Below, piece by piece: positions 43,132 to 51,336 of a DNA stretch of 64,000 nucleotides; within the stretch, counting starts at the first letter, position 1; each line of letters begins with the position of its first letter. Source of the DNA: Bog-473 sp963730395 (GTDB lineage Bacteria; Actinomycetota; Acidimicrobiia; Acidimicrobiales; RAAP-2); contig CAVSSK010000021.1 in assembly GCA_963730395.1 (NCBI GenBank), positions 558,001 to 622,000 of the forward strand. The letters are read 5' to 3'. A program made the position numbers and the translations under genes. The notes beneath the pieces were generated by a model that was not told the DNA's origin, made no database searches, and was given only the letters and a program-made list of their open reading frames with translations.

Positions 43132-45740
43132 CAGGAGATGTGGGTGCTGGCGGCCCGCAACGAGTCGGCCAGCCCGGGCCGCTCGCGAGCAGCGAAGGCG
43201 ACGTTGACTCTCAGCCGCTCCACCGACTGCGCCACGCGTCGCGGCCCCGACGTCAGTGGGTGCTCCTCGAGGAAGGCGATCGCGCCATCCGCGAAGTCGG
43301 AGTCAGCGCAGAGTGCAGGCAGCGCCTCGATGATGCGGGGCGGTGCGTTCTTGGGGAAGCGATCGAGGATGGCGTCCCAGGTCCCCGTGACGCGCTCCCA
43401 CACGGCTTGGTTGCCGACGGGATTGGTCAGGAGCGCGCTGATCACGCTGAACCCGTTCTGGCTCCGCACCTCGGTGAGGGCCAGGTCGAAGGTGCGCAGG
43501 CACAGCTCGACGTCCGGGAAGCTGGCGAGCGCGCCCAGCGAGCGCATCTCCTCCTGTGGCGTCGACGCCGACCGGTAGCGCTCGAGGAGTGCGTCGTAGT
43601 CGCCAGGGCGCACCAGCTGGGCGACGACGGTCAGCACCGCGGTCTCGATGTCGGCGGGGATCGGGTCGTCTGATCCCCCGCCAATAGGGGAGGCGTCGAA
43701 GCGACGGGCCGCCTCGGCCCGGATCTCTGGGTCTGCGCCGACGGTGCCCATGAGGTTGATAGCCAGCGCGCGCAGGGACGGGGTGCGGTCACTCTCCGCG
43801 GGGTGGGCGTCAAAGCCCAGCTCGCGATGGATGGGGCCGATCAGCGCCGCCACCGCCTCGTGCAGCGCTCCCTTTTGGTCGGGCAGCGCGATGCGGTTGG
43901 TCAGGCCCAGGGCTCCGACGACGGGCGCCCACGGTGCCGGATCCGGCTCGAGCCCCAGGCGCGAGGCCAGGACCAGGAATTCCCGCAGTGCGGTTCGCCC
44001 GGCCAACGTCGTCGCCCAGGTGTCGGCCAGCAAGTTGGCGCGCTCGAGCGGAGTCAGCTTGCCCAGGTGCTCGGCCAGCTCCAGCCGATGCCCGGATTCG
44101 TAGCCGACCCTGAACACCCCCCAGCCGCCCGCGTTCAGCACCGCCAGGCCCTGGTCCTCCTCTTGAATCGGAGTCGGATCCGGCCCGAGCACCAGGTGCC
44201 GCATCGGCGCCCCCGGCTTCCCCCCGGCTGGCAGCGCGCGCACAGCGAGGGGCACCTGCCACTCGGTTCCGATGGAAGACGTGGTGCCCGGAGGGGGCGG
44301 CCCGAAGGCAAACGGCTCCTGGGTCACCGTGTCGCCGTGCAGCGAGACCAAAGGATGGCCGCCTTGGAGGATGAACGTGTTCATCATGCCGCGCACCGGC
44401 GCACCGCTGGCGTCCTCGAGGGCGTCCCAGAGGTCGGTTGTCACGGTGTTGCCGTAGGCATGGGCCTTCAGGTACGTGCGGACACCGTCCCGGAAGACAT
44501 CGGCCCCGATGTGCTGTTCGAGCATGCGCAACACTCCGCAGCCCTTCTCATAGGTGAGGAGGTCGAACATCCCCTCCGCCTCCTTGGGCGGGCCCACGGG
44601 GTACTCGATCGGGCGCGTCGAGTGCACGGCATCGATGGCGAGGGCAGCCTCGCGCGAGGGTGCAAAGCCGACCCAGCGGTCCCACGAGGGCCGGAAGGCG
44701 TCGACGCAGAGCATCTCCATGAAGGTGGCGAAGGCCTCGTTGAGCCAGATGCCCTCCCACCACTTCATCGTCACGAGATCGCCGAACCACATGTGGGCCA
44801 GCTCGTGGGCGATCACATCGGCCACACGCTCGAGCTCGGCCCGGGCCGCAGTTTCGGTGTCGACCAGCAAAGCCGTGTCACGGAAGGTGATGCAGCCGAG
44901 GTTCTCCATGGCCCCGGCCGCGAAGTCAGGGATGGCGACCAGGTCCACCTTGTGGCCGGGGTAGGGGACGTTGAAGTAGTCGGTGAAGAATCGCAGCGCG
45001 AACGCGCCGACTTCGAGGGCGAACTGGCCCAGGTGCCGTTTTCCCGGTGTGCAGACGACTCGGAGGGGCACGCCGTCGACGTCGACGGTCTCGGTGGCTT
45101 CGAGCTTCCCGACGACGAAGGCGACCAGGTAGGTGGACATCTTCATGGTCGGGGAGAACCGGATGCGCCGCTTGTCGCCGACCTGGTCGGTGCCGACGAT
45201 GGGGGAGTTGGAGATCGCGTCGACGTCTCGCTCCACGATGAGAGCGATCTCGAAGACCGCCTTGCGGTCAGGCTCGTCGAAACAGGGAAAGCAGCGCCGG
45301 GCGTCGACTGACTCGAACTGCGTCGTCGCGATGGTCTGGGTTTCTCCGTCCGGACCGGTGTAGGTCGAGCGGTAGAACCCGCGCAGCTTGTCGTTGAGGG
45401 TACCGGTGAAACGGCAGCTGATGGTGCACGGCCCGGGGGGTAGCTCGGAGTGAGGCCGGAAGACGACCTGCTCGAGCTCGTCCCCGAAGCTCACGCCACA
45501 GCCGACGAGGCTCCCGTCGGCGAGCAGGACCTCGGCATCGCTCACGGCGAGCTCGGCGGCGTTGAGCACGATCTCCCCGGCCGTCTCGTGGACGACGACG
45601 TCGATGGCGATGGAGCCCGAGAAGGTGGCCGAGGCCACGTCCGGTTCGATCTCCAACCGGTAGGTCACTGGTTCGACCGTCCGCGGCAGGCGGTACGCCT
45701 CCGAGCCGGGCGCGACATTCGACGTGGGAGCTGGTGGCAT
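43131..45740 (-). CDS. pepN: M1 family aminopeptidase N
   Basis: 869 residues. Exopeptidase motif GAMEN (276-280), zinc site HELAH (312-316) with the second Glu at about 335 in WLNEAFATFME. The N-terminal beta domain starts YRLPRTVEPVTYRLEIEPD and the C-terminal helical ERAP1-like domain (TLAGRTALREFLVLASRLGL onward) is full length. Cytoplasmic zinc aminopeptidase releasing N-terminal residues. The ATG at 45740 has TAGCCT seven bases upstream (leaderless). Divergent from the PfkB kinase. Confidence 0.93.
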   Translation of the reverse strand: MPPAPTSNVAPGSEAYRLPRTVEPVTYRLEIEPDVASATFSGSIAIDVVVHETAGEIVLNAAELAVSDAEVLLADGSLVGCGVSFGDELEQVVFRPHSELPPGPCTISCRFTGTLNDKLRGFYRSTYTGPDGETQTIATTQFESVDARRCFPCFDEPDRKAVFEIALIVERDVDAISNSPIVGTDQVGDKRRIRFSPTMKMSTYLVAFVVGKLEATETVDVDGVPLRVVCTPGKRHLGQFALEVGAFALRFFTDYFNVPYPGHKVDLVAIPDFAAGAMENLGCITFRDTALLVDTETAARAELERVADVIAHELAHMWFGDLVTMKWWEGIWLNEAFATFMEMLCVDAFRPSWDRWVGFAPSREAALAIDAVHSTRPIEYPVGPPKEAEGMFDLLTYEKGCGVLRMLEQHIGADVFRDGVRTYLKAHAYGNTVTTDLWDALEDASGAPVRGMMNTFILQGGHPLVSLHGDTVTQEPFAFGPPPPGTTSSIGTEWQVPLAVRALPAGGKPGAPMRHLVLGPDPTPIQEEDQGLAVLNAGGWGVFRVGYESGHRLELAEHLGKLTPLERANLLADTWATTLAGRTALREFLVLASRLGLEPDPAPWAPVVGALGLTNRIALPDQKGALHEAVAALIGPIHRELGFDAHPAESDRTPSLRALAINLMGTVGADPEIRAEAARRFDASPIGGGSDDPIPADIETAVLTVVAQLVRPGDYDALLERYRSASTPQEEMRSLGALASFPDVELCLRTFDLALTEVRSQNGFSVISALLTNPVGNQAVWERVTGTWDAILDRFPKNAPPRIIEALPALCADSDFADGAIAFLEEHPLTSGPRRVAQSVERLRVNVAFAARERPGLADSLRAASTHIS

Positions 45741-45747
45741 TCGGTGA

Positions 45748-45753
45748 AGGCTA
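45748..45753 (-). promoter_or_regulatory. Leaderless -10 element (TAGCCT) for pepN
   Basis: On the minus strand TAGCCT ends 7 nt before the ATG at 45740. On the plus strand TAGGTT at 45770-45775 is the likely -10 for the PfkB gene, so the two divergent promoters are about 20 bp apart. Confidence 0.5.
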
Positions 45754-45832
45754 CCCGCCGCGCTCCGAGTAGGTTCTCGCAGCGTGCCCGCCGACTACTG
45801 CCTCGACCGCCGACCATGCTGATCCACCCCCC

Positions 45833-46855
45833 GTGACCGAGGAGCTCCGGCACGACCTCGACGTCGTGGCCATCGGCTCACCGCTCCTGGACGTGATCGA
45901 GATGGCGACCTCCGAGCAACTGGCTCAGGTGGGCCTCGAGAAGGGGTCCATGACCCTCATCGACCTGGTGACTGCCAACGCCGTCCAGGGGTTCATGGGT
46001 GCCCCCCGCTACGTCTCGGGAGGATCGGTGGCCAACACGACCGCCGGGATCGCCGAGCTGGGGGGAACGGCAGGCTTCGTCGGGGCACTGGCCGACGACG
46101 AGATCGGCCGGACCTACACGGAGAACCTGCGGGCAGCCGGCGTCGAATTCGAGCCGCACTACAGCGAGTCGGCGGCCGGTGACGGGCTGGGCACAGGCCG
46201 CTGCGTGGTCCTGATCACCGAGGACGCAGACCGGACCATGGGGACGTACCTGGGGGCGGCCTCCACCTTGTCACCCGAGGGTGTCCCGACTCCCTTCGTC
46301 GCCCGGGCGTCCGTCGTGCTCCTCGAGGGCTACCTGTGGGACGTTCCCGCGGCCAAGGAGGCGATGCGCCACGCGGCAGTCACCGCTCATTTCTCCGAGG
46401 GCTCGGTGGCCCTCTCGCTCTCGGACCCCTTCTGTGTGGGCCGGCACCAGCGCGAGTTCCTCGACCTGCTCGTCGACGACGTCGACATCCTGCTCGGCAA
46501 CGAGGAAGAGCTCACCATGCTCTTCGGTGCCTCGTCCTATGGGAAGGCCATCGAGGCTGCCGAGGAGACCGGCCTGCTCGTCGTCATGACCCGAGGCGCC
46601 AAGGGAGCCGTCGTGCTGACCGCCCACGGCCCCGAGGAGGTGCCCGCGGCGCCGGTGGGACGGGTGGTCGACACGACTGGGGCGGGCGACCTCTTCGCCG
46701 CCGGCTTCCTCTTCGGCCTCACGCACGCCATGGGCCCGGTCGAGAGCACGACGCTCGGCGGGCTGTGCGCGGCCGAGGTCATCTCCCACACGGGGGCCCG
46801 GCCCGAGGCCGACCTCAGGGCGCTTGCCGCATCTGCCGGCCTGCTGCCGGCGTAG
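45833..46855 (+). CDS. PfkB family sugar/nucleoside kinase (adenosine-kinase-like)
   Basis: 340 residues. PfkB signature 1 is SGGSVANTTAGIAELGG and signature 2 DTTGAGDLFAAGFLFG with the catalytic Asp. VVAIGSPLLDVIEMATSEQL and NEEELTMLFG are also typical. The overall pattern is closest to the adenosine kinase or ribokinase-like carbohydrate kinases. The GTG at 45833 lacks a clear ribosome site; an upstream GTG at 45784 lies after TAGGTT but in another frame. YchF follows after 13 nt. Confidence 0.87.
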   Translation: MTEELRHDLDVVAIGSPLLDVIEMATSEQLAQVGLEKGSMTLIDLVTANAVQGFMGAPRYVSGGSVANTTAGIAELGGTAGFVGALADDEIGRTYTENLRAAGVEFEPHYSESAAGDGLGTGRCVVLITEDADRTMGTYLGAASTLSPEGVPTPFVARASVVLLEGYLWDVPAAKEAMRHAAVTAHFSEGSVALSLSDPFCVGRHQREFLDLLVDDVDILLGNEEELTMLFGASSYGKAIEAAEETGLLVVMTRGAKGAVVLTAHGPEEVPAAPVGRVVDTTGAGDLFAAGFLFGLTHAMGPVESTTLGGLCAAEVISHTGARPEADLRALAASAGLLPA

Positions 46856-46868
46856 CCGGGGTGGCGTC

Positions 46869-47954
46869 ATGAGCCTGTCGATCGGGATCGTCGGGCTGCC
46901 CAACGTGGGCAAGTCCACGCTGTTCAACGCGCTGACCGACAACCAAGTGCTGGCGGCCAACTATCCCTTCGCCACGATCGACCCCAACGTGGGTGTCGTC
47001 GCCGTGCCCGATCCGCGGCTCGAGGAGCTGGCCGCCCTCTATGACGGTGCCCCGGTGGTGCCGGCGTCGGTCACGTTCGTCGACATCGCAGGCCTGGTCC
47101 GCGGGGCGTCGAAGGGCGAGGGGCTGGGCAACCAGTTCCTGGCGGCCATCCGTGAGACAGACGCGATCTGCCAGGTGGTGCGCGCCTTCCATGACGACGA
47201 CGTGGTTCACGTCGACGCACACGTCGACCCGGCGAAGGACATCGAGACCGTGAATACCGAGCTGATCCTGGCCGACCTGCAGACGGTCGAGCAGCGCCTG
47301 CCGCGCCTGGTGCGCGAGGCCAAGGGGGCGGCTGCGCTCAAGCCCACGGTCGAAGCGGTGGCAGCCGCGGAGCGGACTCTGGGCGAGGGCCGCACCGTGT
47401 CGAGCGCGGCGGCAGCAGGCGAGGTGGACGCGGAGCTGCTGCGTGACCTGCACCTGCTGACCGCCAAGCCCTTCATCTACGTCTTCAACGTCGACGAGGG
47501 CGCACTGACCGACGCGAACCTGGGGGCCCGGCTCGTCGAGAGCGTCCGGCCGGCGCACGCCGTCGTGCTGTGCGCGCAGATCGAGGCCGAGGTGGCCGGC
47601 CTCGATCCCGAGGACGCACGCGAGCTCCTGCGCAGCTACGGGCAGGAAGAATCGGGCCTGGAGCAGCTCGTGCACGTCGGTTTCGCCACCCTGGGGCTCC
47701 AGACGTTCCTGACGGCCGGGCCCAAGGAGGCTCGTGCGTGGACCATCCATGTCGGCGACACGGCACCCAAGGCGGCCGGCGTGATCCACACCGACTTCGA
47801 GCGAGGTTTCATCAAGGCGGAGGTGATCAGCTTCGACGACCTCATCGAGGCGGGATCGGTCGCCGCGGCACGCAACGCCGGCAGGGCGCGCATGGAGGGC
47901 AAGGACTACGTGATGCGGGACGGTGACGTCGTGGAGTTTCGGTTCAACACCTGA
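46869..47954 (+). CDS. ychF: Redox-regulated ATPase/GTPase YchF
   Basis: 361 residues. G1 GLPNVGKSTLFNALT near the start, then DIAGLVRGASKGEGLGNQFL (G3 region with switch), N-V-D-E in place of the normal NKxD (as in YchF, which prefers ATP), and the C-terminal TGS domain VIHTDFERGFIKAEVISFDDL. Ribosome- and translation-associated. The ATG is the first one that begins the conserved MSLSIGIVG; the longer open frame is not needed. Confidence 0.95.
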   Translation: MSLSIGIVGLPNVGKSTLFNALTDNQVLAANYPFATIDPNVGVVAVPDPRLEELAALYDGAPVVPASVTFVDIAGLVRGASKGEGLGNQFLAAIRETDAICQVVRAFHDDDVVHVDAHVDPAKDIETVNTELILADLQTVEQRLPRLVREAKGAAALKPTVEAVAAAERTLGEGRTVSSAAAAGEVDAELLRDLHLLTAKPFIYVFNVDEGALTDANLGARLVESVRPAHAVVLCAQIEAEVAGLDPEDARELLRSYGQEESGLEQLVHVGFATLGLQTFLTAGPKEARAWTIHVGDTAPKAAGVIHTDFERGFIKAEVISFDDLIEAGSVAAARNAGRARMEGKDYVMRDGDVVEFRFNT

Positions 47955-47972
47955 GGGACGGTGCAGCCGGCG

Positions 47973-48497
47973 TCAGCTGTTCGGGTTGACGTTGGGGTTG
48001 CCGACCGAGAACGCGGTGGTGACCTGTTTCCCCCTGGCGTTCAGCACGTACCACACGCCCCCGTCCTGGTCGATCCCCTGGCCCGTCACCATGCCGGGCG
48101 TGACGTCGAGGCTGTAGGCGTAGAGCGGGTGCCCGCCGTAGGAGAGTTGGGTCGACCCGTCGGGCCGGTGCAGCGTCCCCACCAGCGCCGGGTCGACGCC
48201 CCGGCCCACCCGGACGGGCCCGGACCGGATGAGCGGCGGCCACTGGAACACGCAGCCGTCGTTGAGGCAGGCGCTGTGCGTCGGGGTGTCGGGGACGAAG
48301 TCGTAGAGCGTGTTCCCACCGCCAGTCGAGAGGATCGGCCCCACCGGCGAGCGCTGAAGGGTCAGCGTGAGGGAGGTGTCGGTGGTCGGGGGCGCCGACA
48401 GCGTCGTGACGACGCCGCCGCTCCCGCACGCGGTGAGGGCCAGGGCGAGGACGGCGAGGACGATGCCGGCGGAAAGGCGGCGCGGCTTCCTCCGCAT
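47973..48497 (-). CDS. Lipoprotein with secreted repeat (Lipoprotein_15 / PF03640-type)
   Basis: 174 residues. Signal LSAGIVLAVLALALTAC with lipobox LTAC (Cys24). Two repeat blocks follow: GNTLYDFVPDTPTHSACLNDGCVFQWPP and GHPLYAYSLDVTPG then GVWYVLN, the usual form for this periplasmic/extracellular repeat of unknown function. Two Cys in HSACLNDGC could disulfide-bond. Translationally coupled to SCO1 (TGATG), so it may share a role in envelope copper or redox biology. Confidence 0.87.
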   Translation of the reverse strand: MRRKPRRLSAGIVLAVLALALTACGSGGVVTTLSAPPTTDTSLTLTLQRSPVGPILSTGGGNTLYDFVPDTPTHSACLNDGCVFQWPPLIRSGPVRVGRGVDPALVGTLHRPDGSTQLSYGGHPLYAYSLDVTPGMVTGQGIDQDGGVWYVLNARGKQVTTAFSVGNPNVNPNS

Positions 48498-49252
48498 CAG
48501 GGTCCCGACGCAGGGACGTTGGTGCCGAGTATCCAGCTGATGGACGCCAGCGCGTCCGTAATCGTCCAGTTGGGCTGCTGGGGGTGTCGGAGGTCATGCA
48601 GCCCGCCGTCGTTGAGCAGCGAGGTCAGCTTGGGGTTGAGCCCGCTCAGGTTCGGCGCGGTGGCGTCGATGAAATGCTCGTGGCCGTCGGTGCCGATCAG
48701 GATGTAGCCGTCGGTGTGGTTCACGTCGTAGGTCAGCGGCCTGCCGGTGAGCCAGTCGAGATGGGGCGGCTGGTCCTCGGGGACGATCTGGTATTCGACG
48801 CCGAACGGCTTCCAGAAGGAGGCGACGTTCGCCGGCGTGCCGGTCCACAGGTCCCAGTCGGCGCCGAACTCCCTCTGGTAGGCGGCCAGGCGCGCCACGG
48901 TGTCGCGGCCGGGGTCCACGGTCGCTTCCACGAAGGTGACGCGGTGCGCCAGCCCGGTGGCCCGCAGGTCGCGCTGGAGGGAGATGAAGGCGCCGGTGAC
49001 GAGAGGGCATTCGTCCTGACACAGCGAGAGGAAGGGTGCGAGGACCACGACCTTGCCGTGCAGCGCGGCGAGGGACACCGGGCGACCGCGCTGGTCGACG
49101 AGCGGGACGTTCTGCGGCGTCGGTCGATCGAGCACCAGTCCCTGGTTGGGGGGTGGCGCGGCCGGTGCGGACGATCCGCAGGCGGCGAGAACCATGCCGA
49201 GCGTCAGGGCGAGGACGGTGCCGAGGGCCCGGCGGTGGGGAAATCGGTTCAG
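48497..49252 (-). CDS. SCO1/SenC family copper-binding lipoprotein, CTG start
   Basis: 251 residues from a CTG at 49252. The signal RALGTVLALTLGMVLAACG has a lipobox LAAC (Cys25). The thioredoxin-like domain has the copper ligands CQDEC (Cys78, Cys82) and ends with an SCO-type insert and DGYILIGTDGHEHF (distal His). CTG is chosen because GGAGGA sits 6 nt ahead and no ATG, GTG or TTG in frame is suitably placed before the signal peptide; it overlaps the previous stop as CTGA. Delivers copper to cytochrome oxidase or acts as a thiol-disulfide protein. Confidence 0.85.
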   Translation of the reverse strand: MNRFPHRRALGTVLALTLGMVLAACGSSAPAAPPPNQGLVLDRPTPQNVPLVDQRGRPVSLAALHGKVVVLAPFLSLCQDECPLVTGAFISLQRDLRATGLAHRVTFVEATVDPGRDTVARLAAYQREFGADWDLWTGTPANVASFWKPFGVEYQIVPEDQPPHLDWLTGRPLTYDVNHTDGYILIGTDGHEHFIDATAPNLSGLNPKLTSLLNDGGLHDLRHPQQPNWTITDALASISWILGTNVPASGP

Positions 49253-49860
49253 GCGTCGTCCTCCCCGGCGGGCAGGAACGTGAAGGGGAGGTCGGCCAGG
49301 GTGATCAGCGTGGAGGCGATCCAGCGAGTGAGGGCGTCGAACACGGGCTCGATGGTCGACGGGTGCTCCAGCTGCTGCTCGCTGAAGCGGACCGAACCCT
49401 CGTAGGTGGCCTCGGCGGCCCAACGCAGGCCGTCGGCGTCGCCGTCGGCGTCCGTGCGCACTTGCTCGATCGTCGTGGCGGTGCGGACGAGGTCCATCGG
49501 ATCACCGAGAGGGCCCGTGATCGGCAGGGCGGCCATCACCTTTTCGGTGTCGGGGGCCTCGGCCATGCGCTGGACGCGGAGCGCGACCTCTATCACGACC
49601 TCGGGGAGCTCGTCGGGCGGCTCACCGATCGACCAGCTCCGGTACGAGGTCTGGCTCCAGGTGGGCCAGTCGACCGAGACGTCGGCGCGCACCCGCGGGG
49701 GCTGCTCCTCGCCCGGCAGGCTGTAGGAGGTCTCCCATGACACGTCGCCCAGGAAGACATCCACCTGGAAGCGCTCCTCCACCGCTTGGCGCTGGAGCAG
49801 CGCCCGGTCGAACGAGGCACGCATGGTGCCGATGACGTCAACGAGGAGGTGGTCGAGCAC
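49249..49860 (-). CDS. Hypothetical protein upstream of SCO1
   Basis: 203 residues from the GTG at 49860 (VLDHLLVDVIGTMRASFDRA). No recognised domain, signal peptide or membrane helix. Beta-rich segments (RFQVDVFLGDVSWETSYSL; RVRADVSVDWPTWSQTSY; VVIEVALRVQRM) and an acidic end (LPAGEDDA). Its stop overlaps the SCO1 CTG start, so it belongs to the same operon. Function unknown. Confidence 0.65.
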   Translation of the reverse strand: MLDHLLVDVIGTMRASFDRALLQRQAVEERFQVDVFLGDVSWETSYSLPGEEQPPRVRADVSVDWPTWSQTSYRSWSIGEPPDELPEVVIEVALRVQRMAEAPDTEKVMAALPITGPLGDPMDLVRTATTIEQVRTDADGDADGLRWAAEATYEGSVRFSEQQLEHPSTIEPVFDALTRWIASTLITLADLPFTFLPAGEDDA

Positions 49861-49937
49861 GCTGCACGAGGATAGGCCCGCCGCGGCACGGGCCGGTCCT
49901 CGCCCCACCGATGGCCGGTCGGGCCGGTGACGGCTGT

Positions 49938-49943
49938 TACGGT
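49938..49943 (+). promoter_or_regulatory. Leaderless -10 element (TACGGT) for the GDPD gene
   Basis: TACGGT ends 7 nt before the GTG at 49951 and decides that start over the longer in-frame ATG-like start at 49927. Confidence 0.5.
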
Positions 49944-49950
49944 CGGGCCG

Positions 49951-50811
49951 GTGAGCGAGCAGTCCCCCTGGCTCGAGCGGAGGGTGATCGCCTATGCCCA
50001 CCAGGGAGGAGCCTGGGAGTCGCCGTCGTCGACCCTCCACGCGATCGCGCACGCACTCGATGCGGGCGCAACCGGTATCGAGCTCGACGTGCATGCGACG
50101 GCAGACGGTGAGCTGGTGGTGTGCCACGACGCCACGGTCGACCGCACCACGGCGGGCACCGGCACCATCGCCTCCTTCACGCTGGAGGAGCTGCGGCAGA
50201 TGGACTTCTCCTACTGGTGGATCCCCGGCGCCGACGTCACGCCGGGACGGCCTGCGGGCGACTACCCGTTCCGCGGCCGGGCGCCCGCGGACCAGTCATT
50301 CGGCATCGCCACCCTGCGCGAGGTCCTCGAGCGCTTCCCCGGCGTCGTCTTGAATCTCGACATCAAGCAGACGGGGCCGGTGGTGGTGCCGTACGAAGAG
50401 ACCCTCGCCCGCCTCCTGGCGGAGTACGGGCGCAGCGACGACGTGATCGTGGCCTCGTTCCTCGACCAGGCGACCGATGCCTTCCGCCAGTACGCGCCCG
50501 CGGTGCCGACGTCCGCGGGCACCATGGCCACCGCGGAGGCGTGGCGGGCGGTGCAGGCGGGTGAGGCCATGCCCGACATCCCCGCCGTGGCGTACCAGGT
50601 GCCCGAGTGCCAGGGTGATCTCGTCGTGGTGGACGAGGGCTTCGTTGCCGCGGCCCACGAGGCGGGCAAGGCGGTGCACGTGTGGACGGTCAACGACGCC
50701 GAGTCGATGGAGCGACTGCTCGACCTCGGCGTCGACGGGATCATCTCCGACCTGCCCACCACGTTGTGCGGCGTCCTGTCGTCACACGCGGTCGCCTGGG
50801 ACGGGACGTGA
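49951..50811 (+). CDS. Glycerophosphodiester phosphodiesterase family protein
   Basis: About 286 residues. GDPD barrel: AHQGGAWESPSSTLHAI (His17, with Arg replaced by Gln relative to the common HRG) then GIELDVHATADGELVVCHD with the metal Glu-Asp and second catalytic His. The usual insert follows (AGDYPFRGRAPADQSFGIATLREVLE), and VHVWTVNDAESMERLLDLGVDG ends the barrel. Hydrolyses glycerophosphodiesters to glycerol-3-phosphate. Soluble, no signal peptide. The HRG to HQG change may alter activity. Confidence 0.86.
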   Translation: MSEQSPWLERRVIAYAHQGGAWESPSSTLHAIAHALDAGATGIELDVHATADGELVVCHDATVDRTTAGTGTIASFTLEELRQMDFSYWWIPGADVTPGRPAGDYPFRGRAPADQSFGIATLREVLERFPGVVLNLDIKQTGPVVVPYEETLARLLAEYGRSDDVIVASFLDQATDAFRQYAPAVPTSAGTMATAEAWRAVQAGEAMPDIPAVAYQVPECQGDLVVVDEGFVAAAHEAGKAVHVWTVNDAESMERLLDLGVDGIISDLPTTLCGVLSSHAVAWDGT

Positions 50812-50837
50812 GCCCTCAGGGCCTCATGCGGCGGGGC

Positions 50838-50921
50838 TCAGCCGCGCCCGCAATTGGGCTTCTTGCCGTGATTCGCCTTCTTCTTCGTCCTGAGCTTGCG
50901 CTTGACCGTTCGTTTCGACAT
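50838..50921 (-). CDS. Ribosomal protein bL37 homologue (27 aa)
   Basis: A 27-residue, very basic protein, MSKRTVKRKLRTKKK then ANHGKKPNCGRG. The ending KxANHGKxPN is the hallmark of the tiny large-subunit protein bL37 found in mycobacterial ribosome structures. TAACAT lies 9 nt before the ATG, so the mRNA would have almost no leader. Such genes are normally missed by gene finders because of length. It lies antisense to nothing coding, between the GDPD and DUF192 genes. Confidence 0.8.
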   Translation of the reverse strand: MSKRTVKRKLRTKKKANHGKKPNCGRG

Positions 50922-50960
50922 GGGGCGACGATGTTAGTCGGAGCGGCGCAGGCCGTCCGG

Positions 50961-50966
50961 TAGCCT
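50961..50966 (+). promoter_or_regulatory. Leaderless -10 element (TAGCCT) for the DUF192-rsmI operon
   Basis: TAGCCT ends 7 nt before the ATG at 50974. The bL37 -10 lies about 30 bp away on the other strand, so this is a compact divergent promoter pair. Confidence 0.5.
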
Positions 50967-50973
50967 CGGTCGC

Positions 50974-51336
50974 ATGCGGTCCGGATGGCTGCTGCGGGAC
51001 GGCGACGTGGTCTGCGCGCTGGAGATGACCGATTCGGCCGCCGAGCGTGGGGCCCTGCGGGGTCGGCCTGGGTGCGAGGGCGCACTGCATGTCGAGGGCG
51101 TCCGCACCGTGCACACGGCAGGCATGAGATTCCCCATCGACGTGGCCTTCCTCTCGACCGACCTGACCGTGGTGCGCACGGCCCGGCTCAAGCCGTGGCG
51201 GGTGGCGATCGGCGGGCGGGCCGCCCGGAGCGCCGTCGAGACCGAGGCCGGCGCGCTCGAGCGCTGGGGCGTACGGGTGGGTGACCGGCTCGAAGTGCGC
51301 GAGGTGCCGAACGGTGCCGCCCGCGACGGGCCGTGA
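50974..51336 (+). CDS. DUF192 family protein
   Basis: 120 residues. CEGALHVEGVRTVHTAGMRFPIDVAFLSTD and KPWRVAIGGRAARSAVETEAGALERWGV match the DUF192 pattern (the H-T-x-G-M-x-F-P-I-D block and the final leucine/alanine-rich helix). DUF192 proteins are small beta-barrels of unknown role, exported in some species; this copy has no signal peptide. Coupled to rsmI by a GTGA overlap. Confidence 0.86.
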   Translation: MRSGWLLRDGDVVCALEMTDSAAERGALRGRPGCEGALHVEGVRTVHTAGMRFPIDVAFLSTDLTVVRTARLKPWRVAIGGRAARSAVETEAGALERWGVRVGDRLEVREVPNGAARDGP

